A stretch of DNA of 64,000 bases from Trochalopteron elliotii (lineage: Eukaryota > Chordata > Aves > Passeriformes > Leiothrichidae). Below the pieces are notes generated by a model. The model did not search any database and was not told the DNA's origin. It saw nothing but the letters and a program-made list of their open reading frames with translations. Positions within the stretch are counted from its first letter, which is position 1. Every line of letters starts with the position of its first letter. Position numbers and translations under genes: made by a program. Positions 1 to 12,796 of the stretch are shown piece after piece. Location of the stretch: assembly GCA_024734555.1 (NCBI GenBank), contig JANPWX010020040.1, forward strand, positions 610,161 through 674,160. Direction: 5' to 3'.

Positions 1-110
1 TTTTCTTTTCTTTTCTTTTCTTTTCTTTTTTTTTCTTTTCTTTTCTTTTCTTTTCTTTTCTTTTCTTTTCTTTTCTTTTCTTTTCTTTTCTTTTCTTTTC
101 TTTTCTTTTC
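1..110. repeat. (TTTTC)n microsatellite
   Basis: A pentanucleotide array of about 22 TTTTC units runs from the first base of the window, with one irregular unit with extra T near base 30. It stops abruptly at base 110 and unique sequence follows. Its left end lies outside the window, so its full length is unknown. One strand is pure pyrimidine. Confidence 0.97.
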
Positions 111-3100
111 CCTTGACTTGCAGATTTGAAGAGGCATTGACACTGTCCATTCAGTACAGCTCTATCAACTTCATTACCGTTCTGGCAATTTACTCTTGTG
201 AAGAGTTTGCCATGGGGCCTGTAAGAATTTATGATGTCAAGGTCATGTAATTACAGACATTTATAATTTCATGAAGAGTTTAAGGCACAGGTAATTTGCA
301 ATGTAATTATTACAGATTTAAGCACCTGTGTGCATGCCTGGCGTCACCAGCAGTCACGGGGGTGAAGCACGTACCTGAGCTATCCATAAGATCAAAAAGC
401 ACCAGTGGCCAGGCACGATCTGTGGAGAGCACTTCTTCCAATCTCCCTCTTATCCTGTGACCTGGGTCCAGCCTATTTCAGGTGTTGCAGGTTTCAAGTG
501 ATTTTACGAAGTGGATTTTTCACTAAAAACAGTGATATCAAATGGAAGACTGAATTGTTACATAACCTTAAAAATGAAGTGAGCAAAACTCTGACCTTGA
601 ATTGAGGATATGGGGAAAGTGGGTTCATGTGTCAGAAAGGAGATTAGGCTATGTGTATTTCATATCAAGTAATCTAGAGATTAATAGATTAATTATTCTG
701 CCCTGATAGTCTTGGGAAGGCTGAACATATTTTGACTTCTGAAGACCAGTGTGAGAAATAGAATGGGAAGCTTTAGGCAAGATATTTTTTTTCCTACCTC
801 AGATAAAGTTCATTTTAAACATCCTGAAGAGAGAAAGTTTACCTAATGCCTGACTCTTGTCATTTGCATCCTATCTGCTTAATAAAAGCAGCAATTTATT
901 TTTTCCTTGAAAAGGCCAAATCTGATTGAATTGACAGGGAATTTTGGTCAAAGTATTTTTGAATAAGTACCCTAGACTTTTCTCCTTAAAACATCTAAAT
1001 TACCTGTAGCCAAAAGTGGCTTTCTATAATAATTCCAGAGGTCTGGTACCTGATGGATATGTTATCATCATATACAACTAAAATATTATTAATAATATAA
1101 TATTAATTATCTACATATTTCTTGATGAAGCAGCCATTAAAAACCAAACAAACAAACAAAACCAAAACCAAAATGAAAACTAAAACCAAAACCAAACTAA
1201 AGCCAAAACCTTATAACAAAAATTCCCTGCCAAGAAAAAAAGAAAATCTTGAAATTATGAAGAAAAGTGAATGAAAGGTAATTACTTATATCACAGAATA
1301 TCTGACCTTCTTGGCTTGACCTTAATACTTTGACAAAAAATATATAAGGACAATAGGATTTTTTCTGGTCATAGATTGCCATGATTTCATAGGTTTAGTC
1401 TTATACCTTGTGGAAGAGGAAATAACTATTGCTTCTAACTTTTATAAAGCACCACATAGAAAATTTTTAGTTCATTTCCTTAGTAAAAATGTCACTTGTC
1501 ATTCTCCCTATTGTAGATGATAAATTTATTTAGAATAAAGAATAGTCCTTAATTAAATTACATTTCTAGTGTTTAATATGTTGACATTTTTATTGCAGGG
1601 AAGAGAGCAGCAGTTCACTTTCAATTTATGTGTCTGCTTGCAACACTTTTTAAGCCACGAGAAAGAAGATGAAATTTGGTGGAGCATAAGCATTTATTTT
1701 TATATTATACCAGATTTTCAGAATATCTTTATGTATTTATTTATAATGTTTATTAGCACTCTAATGCTAATCTAATCTCTTTGAAAAAAATGTGTCATCA
1801 GGCTTGTAATGAATGATAGATTGGGAAATAGGGAATTGATAATGTTTTGCCATTTCAATGTGGTCTGAAATTCTAGTTTAGATCTACACTTAGGAATTAT
1901 TTATATCCTCTTATGTCATATCAATTTAAATAATATTCCACTCATTGAGGCATAAAGAATAATGTTAATATTAAGTTTTCTATTTAAAATTTGCTAATTG
2001 CACATGAAGGGGTTATATCTGCTGCATTCAGGGTTTTTAAATTTAATTTTATTGTATTAGAAAATCTATGAGGTTAAATCTGCAGAAATTATTGCTTTTA
2101 AATGTTGTATAATAAGAATCTTGCTGCTGTTATGAGCACTGAATAATGTTCCTTCATCTCAAATAAGCCTTGTTAAAGTTACAGTTCTGGAACTGCCAGG
2201 ATTTAATACTATATTTGGGCCTGATCCAGCTCAGCTTTACTCATGTGAGTAGTTCTATCTCCTCTGAAGAAATCTGTGCCTGAGCAAGGGTTGCTGGAGA
2301 TCCCTCTGCAAAGTTATTGATCTGGGGAAAGTCTGGGAATGGAGAAGAAGTAGGGATGAGTATGTCATTTCCACCAATCCAGACATTGACCTCCAAAATT
2401 AACACATCTCTAAGTAGTCTGTTTTAGAGACAAGGGGTCAAATAAAACACTGAAGCCTGTGATGAAGTATTAAAGGACACAGAAGACTTCTTTTGACCCA
2501 TCTCTACACACCTGAATCAGGTGGACAAGAAAGGTGAGGACTTGGCAGCTCCACACAGACAGGAGACTCCTCTGCCCTCTGACCACTCTCAGCTCGTGCT
2601 CAGTGCAGCTGAGGGCCAAAATCAGGAAAGCACATTGTTCATAAGAGTTTTCCTGATCAGACCCCACAGGGGAAGTCACCAGAAGTAGTTTTATCCCCTG
2701 GGAAAGGAAATTACTAAAGCAAGTATGAGTCTATTGATTACTGAAGTCATGTGGAAAACAATCACTTCACAACAAAAACTTCACCCTGAACAGGAAAGAG
2801 CCCAACACGACTGTAAAAGTTATGGACTTAGGTGAGTGACATTTTGCCTGTTGTAATGCCAAAAAACAAATCAAGTTATCTTGCTTTCTGCTCTAAGCAC
2901 TGATACTAAGCTTGATTCTCTTCCCACTTTCATACAGTGACATCATTTTGGAGCAAAATTCTTGATGACAACAGGATTAAATAATGAGAAGATTGATGAG
3001 AGAGGAGAACCAGTCCAATTTGTCAATGACTGATATTTTGAAACTGCTGAAGTTTTAAAGTTTCAGATTCACATTGGTCAGGTCTCTGTCTTCTGACAAC

Positions 3101-4207
3101 ATATGCTTTTACTTTTAGAATAATATGAATAGTTTAATATTTCATTTTAATTAATTATCAAAATATTAGGATTCTTATCTTAATATCCTAAGTTTATCCT
3201 GACCTGAGTTTGATCTCTTTGTCTTGGAATCTTCCCAGGATGACCTACCACCACATTAGATCAGTTTTATGTCCTAATTGGTACCATGAAGAAAAACAGT
3301 AATCAATTAGGTTGTCAATTAACAGACAAACAATTCTTCAGTATCCAGGGAGTTTTTCTTGCAACATGAAGTGGGAACTTTTCTATAATCTCCAGACAAT
3401 ATTTATATTTCTGTGTATGCACACACGCATACACCCAAAACCACATGTTTAATTTAAGGGTGTCCCTAATGTTATTGCAATTATTTCCCCAAAATCTTTA
3501 GTGCTGCTCTTGAAGGAATGATACTGAGCTCAAACGATGACACTGATAGCTGAGAGGCATTCGTTTTGCAGTGGCTAATTAAGCGTATGATGGCCACGTA
3601 AAGGATTGGTTCTATCAGCACACGCTCACCATCAAGAACCTGTCCCCTGCAGGGTTAAGAAGACGACATTAAATGATCACCTGTCCCAAACACCAAATGA
3701 CAGTTTCAAGGCAGCAAATGAAGCCTGGGGTTATTGACACATAAACTTGATTCTTAGCTTTGCAATCAAAAGAAGAAAAGAATTGAGGAAAATCACCTTC
3801 TGAAAGCTTGGAGACCTCTAAACAGAATTTCGCGTTGCCTCTTTTTATGTGTTTTCCAGAGCTGCTCCTTGGGAGGAATTCTCATTTCGATGAATGTTCA
3901 GTCTATGCAAATCTTGAGCTCACAGCTGACACCCCGTGCAAGCCCCGCCTGCCCTCCTCTAGGGATGAATTACCCCTCCGGTACAAATTACACATGCACA
4001 CCAGATGGGGTGAATTGAATGCTCTAACTAGAAACAGAGGGAGAATGATCTTGTGTTTAATATGAAGGTCAGGGACTCAAGAGACTTTGATTCTATTCCT
4101 GGCTCTGCCCCAGACCTTGTATAACTTTGGGTGACTTGTTTAATCGTTCTGCCTTGGTTCTTCTCATCTATAAAATGGGAATGGTAATACTGTACTACAT
4201 TGTCAGG
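111..4207. other. AT-rich unique sequence, no gene seen
   Basis: No open frame above about 85 codons, no RNA gene and no confident transposon is visible. Contents worth naming are the A/C-rich tract at 1138-1210, a phrase near 2213-2300 resembling old amniote repeats (GGGCCTGATCCAGCTC type), and a less AT-rich block at 3500-3760. The 61-85 codon frames have no recognisable domain. Confidence 0.6.
1138..1210. repeat. A/C-rich low-complexity tract
   Basis: Imperfect AAAC and AAAACC units with a few T and G interruptions. Such tracts recur through the window (4588, 48308, 51715, 54355, 55176) and give short spurious reading frames. Confidence 0.85.
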
Positions 4208-4322
4208 GTGTTACAAAACTAAATGACTGCTGGTAAGATGTACTGCAATCTATAGCTGAAAGAANGTGTTACAAAACTAAATGACTGCTGGTAAGATGTA
4301 CTGCAATCTATAGCTGAAAGAA
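4208..4322. repeat. 57-bp perfect duplication around a single N
   Basis: Bases 4208-4264 and 4266-4322 are identical over all 57 positions and are separated only by one N at 4265. Two identical contig ends meeting at a minimal gap character are the usual mark of an overlap the assembler failed to merge. The true sequence probably has one copy. A genuine tandem duplication cannot be excluded without reads. Confidence 0.95.
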
Positions 4323-4587
4323 CACAGACAGGCCATTTGTTACTGCTAATAATCATCTGGGGCAGGAATTTGAACTTCCTTATGTCTTCTAAAAATATAT
4401 GTATTCAGGCTCATAAGTGTAATTTTAGGGGTGCTTTGGAGTAATTTCTCTCTAAGAGTGAAAATTACAGAGAAAGTGAAATTGTGAGAACATAGAAAGA
4501 AATACTCAAAGATTAGCTTTAAAAATGTGGGTGCGGTAAGAAGGAGGGGAGAATTGCTTTATTGTACTCAAGGTTATTTTTATTTTC

Positions 4588-4692
4588 AAACAATAAACAA
4601 ACAAACAAAACCAAAACCCAACAAATCAAAACAAACCCAAACAAACGAAAACCCCAACTCCAAAAAACCAACCAACCAACCAACCAACCAAT
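4588..4692. repeat. A/C-rich tract ending in (CCAA)n
   Basis: Imperfect AAAC and AAACCC units pass into about six clean CCAA units at 4669-4691. A 96-codon frame through it encodes only Lys/Asn/Gln/Thr/Pro low complexity and is not a gene. Confidence 0.9.
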
Positions 4693-5234
4693 GGAAAAAG
4701 CCTAAACCAAGGAAGAAATTACCTCACCTTCTGGAATATCCTGTTTACTTGTTGCCTTTTGAAATCTATATCATTTCTAGCTCAATTTCGAAAAGAAATA
4801 ACCTACTCATCAAGTAGTGACATTCCGCACACACAAACACATATAGCTTTTTTGAAGATAATGTCTCAGCAAAGTGTTTGACTGTTGTGGCATATTTATG
4901 TCATATTTTGTTTCTAGAGAGGCCTATCAACCACATTTTTTTACTGGTTTTCTTCCCTTGCCTGTTCCCAGACTGCTTCTGTTGTTAGAAAATTTAAAAC
5001 TTAAAAATATCTCTTTGCCCCAATGGAAAAAAATGAACAGATTTACCAAATTATAATGATTGTATTCTATATAATGTTATTGATGAATGACAGCTCTCTA
5101 AAATCTCTGTGGATTACAGTGCCACTTTGCCATTATATAGATCTCTACATCAGAGGATCTCAAAGCATTTTCTGGAAAGTAATTAATTAATTAACCCTAA
5201 CCATCCTGTTTTGTCTCTGCTGGAGTCAAAGGAA

Positions 5235-5470
5235 TTTTTTTTTTTTTTCACTGATTTCAATGGCAGCTGGAGGTCGGGCTGTATGATTAGTACTCCTGTA
5301 ATTTGTCCAATGCCAGCTCTCCCCAGAACAAAAAGGCAACACATCTCTCTCTTTCATAGACTCCACTATCTAAAAGCCTTATCCAGGTAACTTTCTGCAT
5401 ACTGATCTGCTCCTGAATTCAATCAGACACCTCTCAGAGAGGTTTAGCAGGATTTGGCCCTGCATAATCA
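5235..5470. repeat. Possible remnant of an ancient amniote repeat
   Basis: Two phrases, TTTCAATGGCAGCTGGAGGTC near 5256 and AGGATTTGGCCCTGCA near 5450, resemble words I associate with old degraded repeats shared by birds, crocodilians and turtles. Related phrases (gggccagattcagcct near 5878; gggcctgatccagctc near 2217) occur nearby. I cannot name the family or set its boundaries. Confidence 0.25.
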
Positions 5471-7224
5471 AATGCCCTCTCTGATTTGCTCTTGTTGGTA
5501 AAGTTTCAAATATCAAATACTCTGATACAAATTCTCGCCTGGATTGAGAAGTGATTTATTCTAATGGAATGATATCAAGGCCCCCTTTTGTTCCTCCCCC
5601 CCGTACACCTAGGAAAGAAAGGACATCCTTTTTCTCCCTCAATGAGCCTGCAAATCACTATTCCCCCTGGAGTCTGAATATCTATTCAAAAAAAGTAGCT
5701 AACTCAGAATCTGTTCTCATCTTCTCGTTCCTATAATTAAAGTTTTAAATCCTCAACTGTAGAGGTCAAATAGCACATGTAGAACATTTTCACTCCAGCT
5801 TACTCACTGTCAGCACAGGGCCAAATCCTTAAGTTTTTATGCAGTCAATGTAGTTGACAGGATTTTTCCTAGAGTTAGGGCCAGATTCAGCCTATTGCTA
5901 TTTTTCAGATCAGTAAACTAAGGCATAGGATGAGTATGGATAGGCACAGATACCTGCTCATGGCATAAGAATGAGTGGTCCAGAGTGTCAAACCTTGGGT
6001 TTCAAATGCTAAACTTAAAATGTTGCTAACCTGATAGATGCAAAGGTAAAATATATCACTCTGTGGCAGCAGAAAAAAAATAAAGAAATTAAGTGAAGAG
6101 GCCTAGGTTTACTTTGTTGATTCTGCCGAAGACTTTTGATCCTGATATACTCAGTTACTTGTCAGGTGCTTTAGATTCTCAGTATGCAGCAAGATAAAAA
6201 AGTAGATCTCCATAACTCCTTACTGAAGACTGTTTCTTCAAGGAAAAAATGAGTAGAATTCCATTCATGTGCATGTTCACATACGTATGTATATACATAT
6301 TTGTATGGCCTCAGAGAGAACTGGAATATATGCGAATTTACATGCTTGGGTTAGTTCAACAAATTGTGTCCCATTCATGCCTGCCCAGGTATGCAGCCTG
6401 AAGATTATGAGTCTGCCATGTGGCTGGGAGCCGGGAGGGTTCATGTATAAAACTTCTCCTACACTCACCACCAGCCAGTCAACCCTTTGCACCCTCTACC
6501 TGCCCCCTCTTTTGACTCTAAAATGCTAAAAAGTGTTTTATTCTGTATATTTGCAGCAGAAAGAAAGACAGATGTGTTCTGAACATTGGGATCTATTGTG
6601 TACTGTAAACAGTAGACAAAAGGAAAGGACTGAAGTAGAGGGCATTTTGAACTTGGCAATCAGTATAAATGGAATATGTCACAGTTTGGCCACTCTCATT
6701 TCATAATTTCCTGTTTAAACACAGAAGTTAAAAAATGGAGAATCATAGGCAAACCAGATTAAAACTTTTATATCAAACCATCCACACCACCTCAAATCTC
6801 TACTGATGGTGAGCCAAACATATTTAATTATTGTTGACATAAGTTGACTTGTCACTAAATGAAATTGACTTTGAAGTGTTCTGTTAGGTGATTTGTTGTG
6901 TTTTATTTTTGCCATGACCTGCACATGATTTCCATGTCTACACTAAAAATCTGACTTTCTACTTGCACAGCCTTGTGGTGAGCCAGATGCTGCACCTGTT
7001 GCACGATTATCATTATTGCTGCAGTGAGAATAATTTGTTACTTCATGTTGAACCTTATATAATCATCCCAATGTCAATTTGCTGCTTCTCTCTCTGGACC
7101 AGGGACCATTTTTTTGGACTAAGACTCTCCATAAGTATTTGCTGGGAACACTGATCCAAATTTTTTTCACTAGTCTTCATCTGACTACCTAAGTGTCTGA
7201 TTTAGGAATGACTGCTCTCTGGAG

Positions 7225-7272
7225 CCATCTGAGAGGAAAGCAAGCAGCCCATCTGAGAGGAAAGCAAGCAGC
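7225..7272. repeat. 24-bp exact tandem duplication
   Basis: The units 7225-7248 and 7249-7272 are identical. The unit begins CCATCTGAGAGG and ends AAGCAAGCAGC. No mismatch separates the copies, which suggests a recent slippage or duplication event. The surrounding 86-codon frame is not otherwise gene-like. Confidence 0.95.
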
Positions 7273-10200
7273 CTGGCTGGTGCTAGATATTTTAAGTGGG
7301 CATCACTGTCTTATTATGATTATGCTTGTAGTGAAGCTTTCCTGTGAAGAGATATATATAACTTTGTATATGAGGAAGGCAGGTGATTGCAGCAGGAGAC
7401 AAAGACTACACAATATGCCATCACCTCAGCTGAGCAGTATGGGAGCAATGTAACTTTACTCATATGAGAATGCAAGCTAATGCATTTTGAGATTTAGTTT
7501 CTTTTGCCCTTCCATTATAAGCAAATGTATATCAGCAGAAAACAGTCATTATTTAGCTAAATTATCATTAAAAAAAAAATAGGAGCAGGGAGGCGAGCGA
7601 GAGAGTTTTTCTTTTCTAGCTTAGGCATAGATGAAACCAATAGTACGGTGTCTGGAAAGTCCTGAGAAACGGGAACAGGCTCCAGCAATTGTTCTAGTTC
7701 TAACTTTCTTATTTCAGTTTATTTGAATGCAAAAATACAGGCAGGATTATAGAGACAATCTACCATAAAAAAAACAGACCCCAGGATTATCCAAAGTTTT
7801 ACAAAAAACCCAAAACAAAACCCCTCCTTTGCAATACAACCATTGTACTGGAAATCAGAACACAAATCTCTGGAAAATAAAAGCTTTTCAGTTTGCCGTT
7901 AAGTAAAATATGCAATATCAAAATTCATTACATACATCCCATTTTTTTTTCAGCCCGGTTATAACACTTACGTTATACAAACAAGAGAATTTGTAAGAAG
8001 GAGTTTTCAGTCAATACAATCAATATCCATAAGAAGAATTTACTTTAGCCATAAATTTTACTTGGAATTCATATGGAATAATCTATTTATTTTCACACAG
8101 ATGCACAAAAAACACATCATAAACAGGACAATCCTGTCACTTTTCTGCTTTGTAATGCCTTTGGAAAGGAAAGCAAATTTTGACTCATTGCACACCAAAA
8201 TAAGTACATCATACCATTTTCCATCTCTTCCTCCTCCAGAGCTCAGTTGTTGGCACTACTTACAAATGGCCAAAATAAATCTCAAAAGTTTCCCCATAAA
8301 CAGAAGTCTCAGTTTCTACTACCTGCTTGAGTTCATTGATTAAGCTATTTTATAAGATAATAAAATAAAACAAAATAAAAAAAATCACACACAAATAGAA
8401 AGCATCACTTGCCCTGAGGCTTTCCAGTGCTTCACTCTTCTGCAGAAGTTCATAAGTCATAACTGGAGGTGCATAAAAGGTGTTGGGCTCAGGCTGCATC
8501 AGGATAAGCAAAGTCTGGCTGGGATGAGAGGTGGAGAGTGTGTGTGGTTCCATCCCAGGTGTATCTGCACAGCACAGGCAGACACAGGAGCACCTTGCAG
8601 GCCAGGGGGTGCACTGACTGCACCCCAGCTCAGGCACAACAGCTCCCCTGTGACCTGCAGTCACAGCCTGGGCTGGCCACTCACTGTGCGTGGCAAGTCA
8701 GTGGAACTCATTGAGGACAGAACAGATATTCACAAGCCTTTTAGAAAAGACAACAGAGTTGGATGAAAAGAAGAAAAAAACTCTTTTCTCGATTTTTTTT
8801 CAGTTACATTAAGAGCAAGAGATCCCCACTGAAAAAGGTTGAATTGACCACTGCTGAAACCATGATCCATCTAATCATCCTGATCAGGGCTGTGTAGGTA
8901 TCTCAGGGTTAACCCCCAGGATATCAGCTAAGACTGCTGCCCAAAGTTTGTGTTAAATTTCCCTTGCTATGGGCACAAAATAAATACCAAGGAGTGGCTT
9001 TACTTCTCATGCAAATCAACTCTTTTTTTTTTTTTTAAGTGTCATTATCTTTCTTGCTTTAGTCTGTAGTTAGTATATAATGTCCCAGTAACAGGAACAT
9101 ATGGCAAATGCCACAGTCATCTTCAAATATGACATAAGGTCTTTTTATACATTAAAATAAAAAAAAAATCCTACTTCTCTGATGTATCAAAGCTCATGCT
9201 GATAAACTAAAAAAAAAGAAAAGAAAAAAGGAAACAAAAGCAGGCTAAACCAGCTAAACCAGTTTGATTTAAAGAGAGACAGAGCAGGTCTAGATCCTCT
9301 TCTTGAAAATAATTTCCCTACTTATCACAAAAAAACTGCTCAGACACTGAAATAAAAATCTTTAACATAAAAAGTTTGCTTACATTATTTTTTCATACAA
9401 TAAAAGAGATGTACTTGTCTGGAATATATCTATATTAATTTTAATTTTTGTATGTATTAAAAAGTTTTTGTTGTTTTCTTTTTTTTGTAATTTGGCAAAA
9501 CATGTTGGAAATTGAAATATATATGTTGTTTTTAGATAAACAGCAATGTTTCTATTTAATCACTTTATTAATTTTGCTTTAGTTTTAATTATCACAAAGT
9601 GTTCTTTCCTTCATATCATCAAGAATTGCAGGTCCTCACAAGTGTTTACAGCAAGCAAAGGTTTCCTGAACAAAGCTGGAACTGCAATACAGAGAAATCC
9701 AGCAGCTTGTCCAAGGTCATCTATGAAATGCAAACACTTTGTTTTCCCATTATCTGTTATGACTTTTGAATTGCTGTGAAAGCACAAAGACGGAGATAGC
9801 CAAAGACAAATAATTTTTATTATTTACAAAAGGTGTGTGCATACGTCTGTGCTTTTATTATCACATAAACTAGTGTAATCAATAAGCTTAGGCATGTATT
9901 AAACCTTTGTTTACTGAAAATTTTGGTATTTTATGTTGTATTATCATAACTGATGACCTGAGCATAGAAGTACTGTTCTGTGTTTGTTTTAGTTACTCTT
10001 CTACTGCATTAAGTATATTAAGTATATAGTAATAAAAAGTAATGCTGTGACAAGAGTCTGAGAAAAGTTTTTTTAAATGAAAGGATTTTTTCCTTGCATT
10101 TGAACTTCCCTGAAAAGGTTTTCTCTGGTATCTTGCTTTACATTTTTAACATTATTATACTCCTATCTGACATGAGGGCCACTAATTAGTTCTGATCAAG

Positions 10201-11378
10201 TCTTGTTCTCTGACTCTGCGTCTTTTTCAGTTGCATAAGAACCTTCCCTTGATCAAACCTTGCTCACATTTGCCATTCACAGGGTGTAAACACTGTCAAG
10301 TCCCTGCAGCTCATCAGATAAGTGAGCATTAGCTGAGATTCAGCTGTGTTCCATGTGCACATTATGAGTCTGTAGCAGACCAATCATTATGAAAATTATC
10401 TGAAAGCTGTTTCATTATCTTACCTGCACCAAGGATTTACACAAGCAAAGACACAATATGTATTAACTTGCTAAACTTTTGTAATTTCATTATTGGCCTG
10501 AGCCTACAAGTGTATCTATGCCACTTATATACACCATGCTTGCAGACAAAACAGCTTCAAGAACAGAAAAATGTACAAATAGTTGACTGATACAGCCTTA
10601 CAGTGTCTTCATGTATGAGATTTTACTTAGATCATAAACAGGAGTGGTCTTACCCTGTCTGAAATAGAGATTTATTCACTCTGTTGCACACCTGAACAAG
10701 AAGTAAGGCCAAATGCTGTGGCTTTTATTCCTCTGCTTCAGAAAGCTGCTTGTAAGGATGATAAACACTTAGCTATCCAAATCTGAAAAGATGGAGATTC
10801 TGAGCAGAGTTAAAAACATATTCTTAAAAGTAATTTTACAGATTAAAGTGGTGAAGTTTACAAAGCAATGTGGTAGATAAATTGTCCAAGTTCCTTTTGA
10901 AATGAGCATTGAACTTCTTTTTTGATACTTCTTTACACATGGCTTTATTCTAGGAGTTTTGAAGGCTTGAAAGCTTCATTGTTGCTGTTACTATTAACTG
11001 AAAAAATGGTCCATCATCTCCCTAAATCCCAATCACAATATTTAGGATCCTCAGAAATTTCTCCTCCTTTGATGAGTCATCTTATGGCCTCTATAAAAGA
11101 AGAATAGGGAAGAGGAGCTAAAACAAACAACATTTTTTTACTGAACGTGGTAAAATCTCATGGATGTTCTTCAAATAATTATGAAAATACACACATGGAC
11201 TAGTTCTTTTTTAGAAACTGACAAACAGAAAAAAATGTGTTCTTTTCAATTAAGAATTTTTGCCTAGAATTCAGGAGACTTTGGCGTTGGTGGCACGGGG
11301 AAAGGCAGGGTGAGTTTTTACCTCTGGAATCTTAATGGGTGATTCTCCAATAGGGAGTGAAGGACCAACAAATATTCC

Positions 11379-11458
11379 AAGGGAAAAAAAAAGGAAGTAA
11401 AAAAAGGGAAAGAAAGAAAAAATAAGGAAAAGAAGAAAGAGAGAGAGAGAGAGAGAGA

Positions 11459-11539
<81 letters not shown>

Positions 11540-11552
11540 GAAAGAAAGAAAG
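11379..11552. repeat. Purine tract: (AG)n then (AAAG)n
   Basis: An almost pure purine strand: irregular A/G sequence, then (AG)n at about 11438-11460, then about 23 AAAG units up to the first N at 11553. The tract runs straight into the gap, so its real length is unknown. The two long reverse-strand frames here (228 and 261 codons) are made of N and repeat translation and are not genes. Confidence 0.95.
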
Positions 11553-11950
11553 NNNNNNNNNNNNNNNNNNNNNNNNNNNNNNNNNNNNNNNNNNNNNNNN
11601 NNNNNNNNNNNNNNNNNNNNNNNNNNNNNNNNNNNNNNNNNNNNNNNNNNNNNNNNNNNNNNNNNNNNNNNNNNNNNNNNNNNNNNNNNNNNNNNNNNNN
11701 NNNNNNNNNNNNNNNNNNNNNNNNNNNNNNNNNNNNNNNNNNNNNNNNNNNNNNNNNNNNNNNNNNNNNNNNNNNNNNNNNNNNNNNNNNNNNNNNNNNN
11801 NNNNNNNNNNNNNNNNNNNNNNNNNNNNNNNNNNNNNNNNNNNNNNNNNNNNNNNNNNNNNNNNNNNNNNNNNNNNNNNNNNNNNNNNNNNNNNNNNNNN
11901 NNNNNNNNNNNNNNNNNNNNNNNNNNNNNNNNNNNNNNNNNNNNNNNNNN
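11553..11950. other. Assembly gap of 398 N
   Basis: A run of 398 undetermined bases with AAAG repeats on its left and GGGAA repeats on its right. The length is not a round placeholder, so it is probably an estimated size. The flanks suggest the missing bases are also purine-rich repeat. Confidence 0.99.
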
Positions 11951-11994
11951 CGGCGGACGGGAAGGGAAGGGAAGGGAAGGGAAGGGAAGGGAAT
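11951..11994 (+). repeat. (GGGAA)n array at gap edge
   Basis: After a short CGGCGGAC lead come seven GGGAA units ending at about 11993. Read on the minus strand this is (TTCCC)n followed, across the gap, by (CTTT)n. That order resembles the composite array at 45851-46431, in the opposite orientation. The G runs also fit a canonical quadruplex motif with 2-nt loops. Confidence 0.93.
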
Positions 11995-12356
11995 CAATGA
12001 ACAAAGTACAGCTTCTTTAGTCATGATAGGAAGGAAAGAGAACACAAAGAGATTTTGAGGAGAGTAAGAAAACAGGGAGAAAATCATGAAACCATTTTCT
12101 AAAGCCAGGATTTCCACAGTGAGCTGCAGTTAAGCCTCCATCTCAACTTTAGAAAAAGCTGAAAAGATATGACTCAGACTTGGCCATTTAACTTACAAGA
12201 TGCCTTATTTCAGGAGGGTGTCTTTGTGACAATGAGAGCTTCTACTATTGTACTTACAGAGATCTTTTTCATTGAGAAATAAAAAACTTTTTTCCTTTTT
12301 GAGGGCTCATTATTTGCTTCTGCTGGACTTCCATCTAAGATCATTTGTTCTATTTA

Positions 12357-12446
12357 GCTTGGACAAGAGGAGACTGAGAGGAGACCTCAGTAGATTTTGA
12401 TGATCATTGTAGATCCCTTCCAGCTCAGGATATTCTATGATTCCAC
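12357..12446 (+). mobile_element. CR1 retrotransposon 3' fragment
   Basis: The text ACAAGAGGAGACTGAGAGGAG matches the CR1 ORF2 C-terminal region. It is followed after a large internal deletion by the CR1 3' tail (GATCCCTTCCAGCTCAGGAT, then ATTCTATGATTCC). CR1 is the dominant avian LINE and inserts as 5'-truncated copies. This one is a dead scrap with two non-adjacent parts of the element joined. Confidence 0.8.
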
Positions 12447-12796
12447 TGTCAGATTATGTGATCAAAAAAATGCTCAAATAGTTGTATGAGAAAAGGAATA
12501 AGTTTAAAGTATTTAACCATTCAAGTTCACTAATTAGTGTGGACTTTGTCATACCCAGCCACATCTTTTCTGTCGTCTGTCAGAGTTTTGTGCAATGACT
12601 TTCATCTCCTGAGTAAGTTTGACTTCATGTACACTTATGAATAAAATACTGGGCCAATGTTATCTGCTTTACATAGTTGACATAATTGAAGCTATTTTGA
12701 TTTACACCAGAAAATGGGCCATTAAATCTCTGAGAAAAATTAAAGAAGGCAAAGGAATGATAAAATAGCCAAAAAAGTTGTCTGCCTTTTAGAAGT

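Larger units (their letters stand above)
4323..11378. other. AT-rich unique sequence, no gene seen
   Basis: No supported gene. It contains an A/C-rich tract (4588-4692), possible ancient repeat debris (5235-5470), an exact 24-bp tandem duplication (7225-7272), a GC-richer stretch at 8400-8720 that I could not assign to any repeat or exon, and a cluster of GATA, forkhead and homeodomain-like words at 10185-10425. Frames of up to about 104 codons lack any recognisable domain. Confidence 0.6.

Noticed and set aside
11318..12117. Reverse-strand frames of 228 and 261 codons
   Set aside because: They are open because the N gap has no stop codons and the flanks are AAAG/GGGAA repeats translating to Phe/Leu/Ser/Pro runs.
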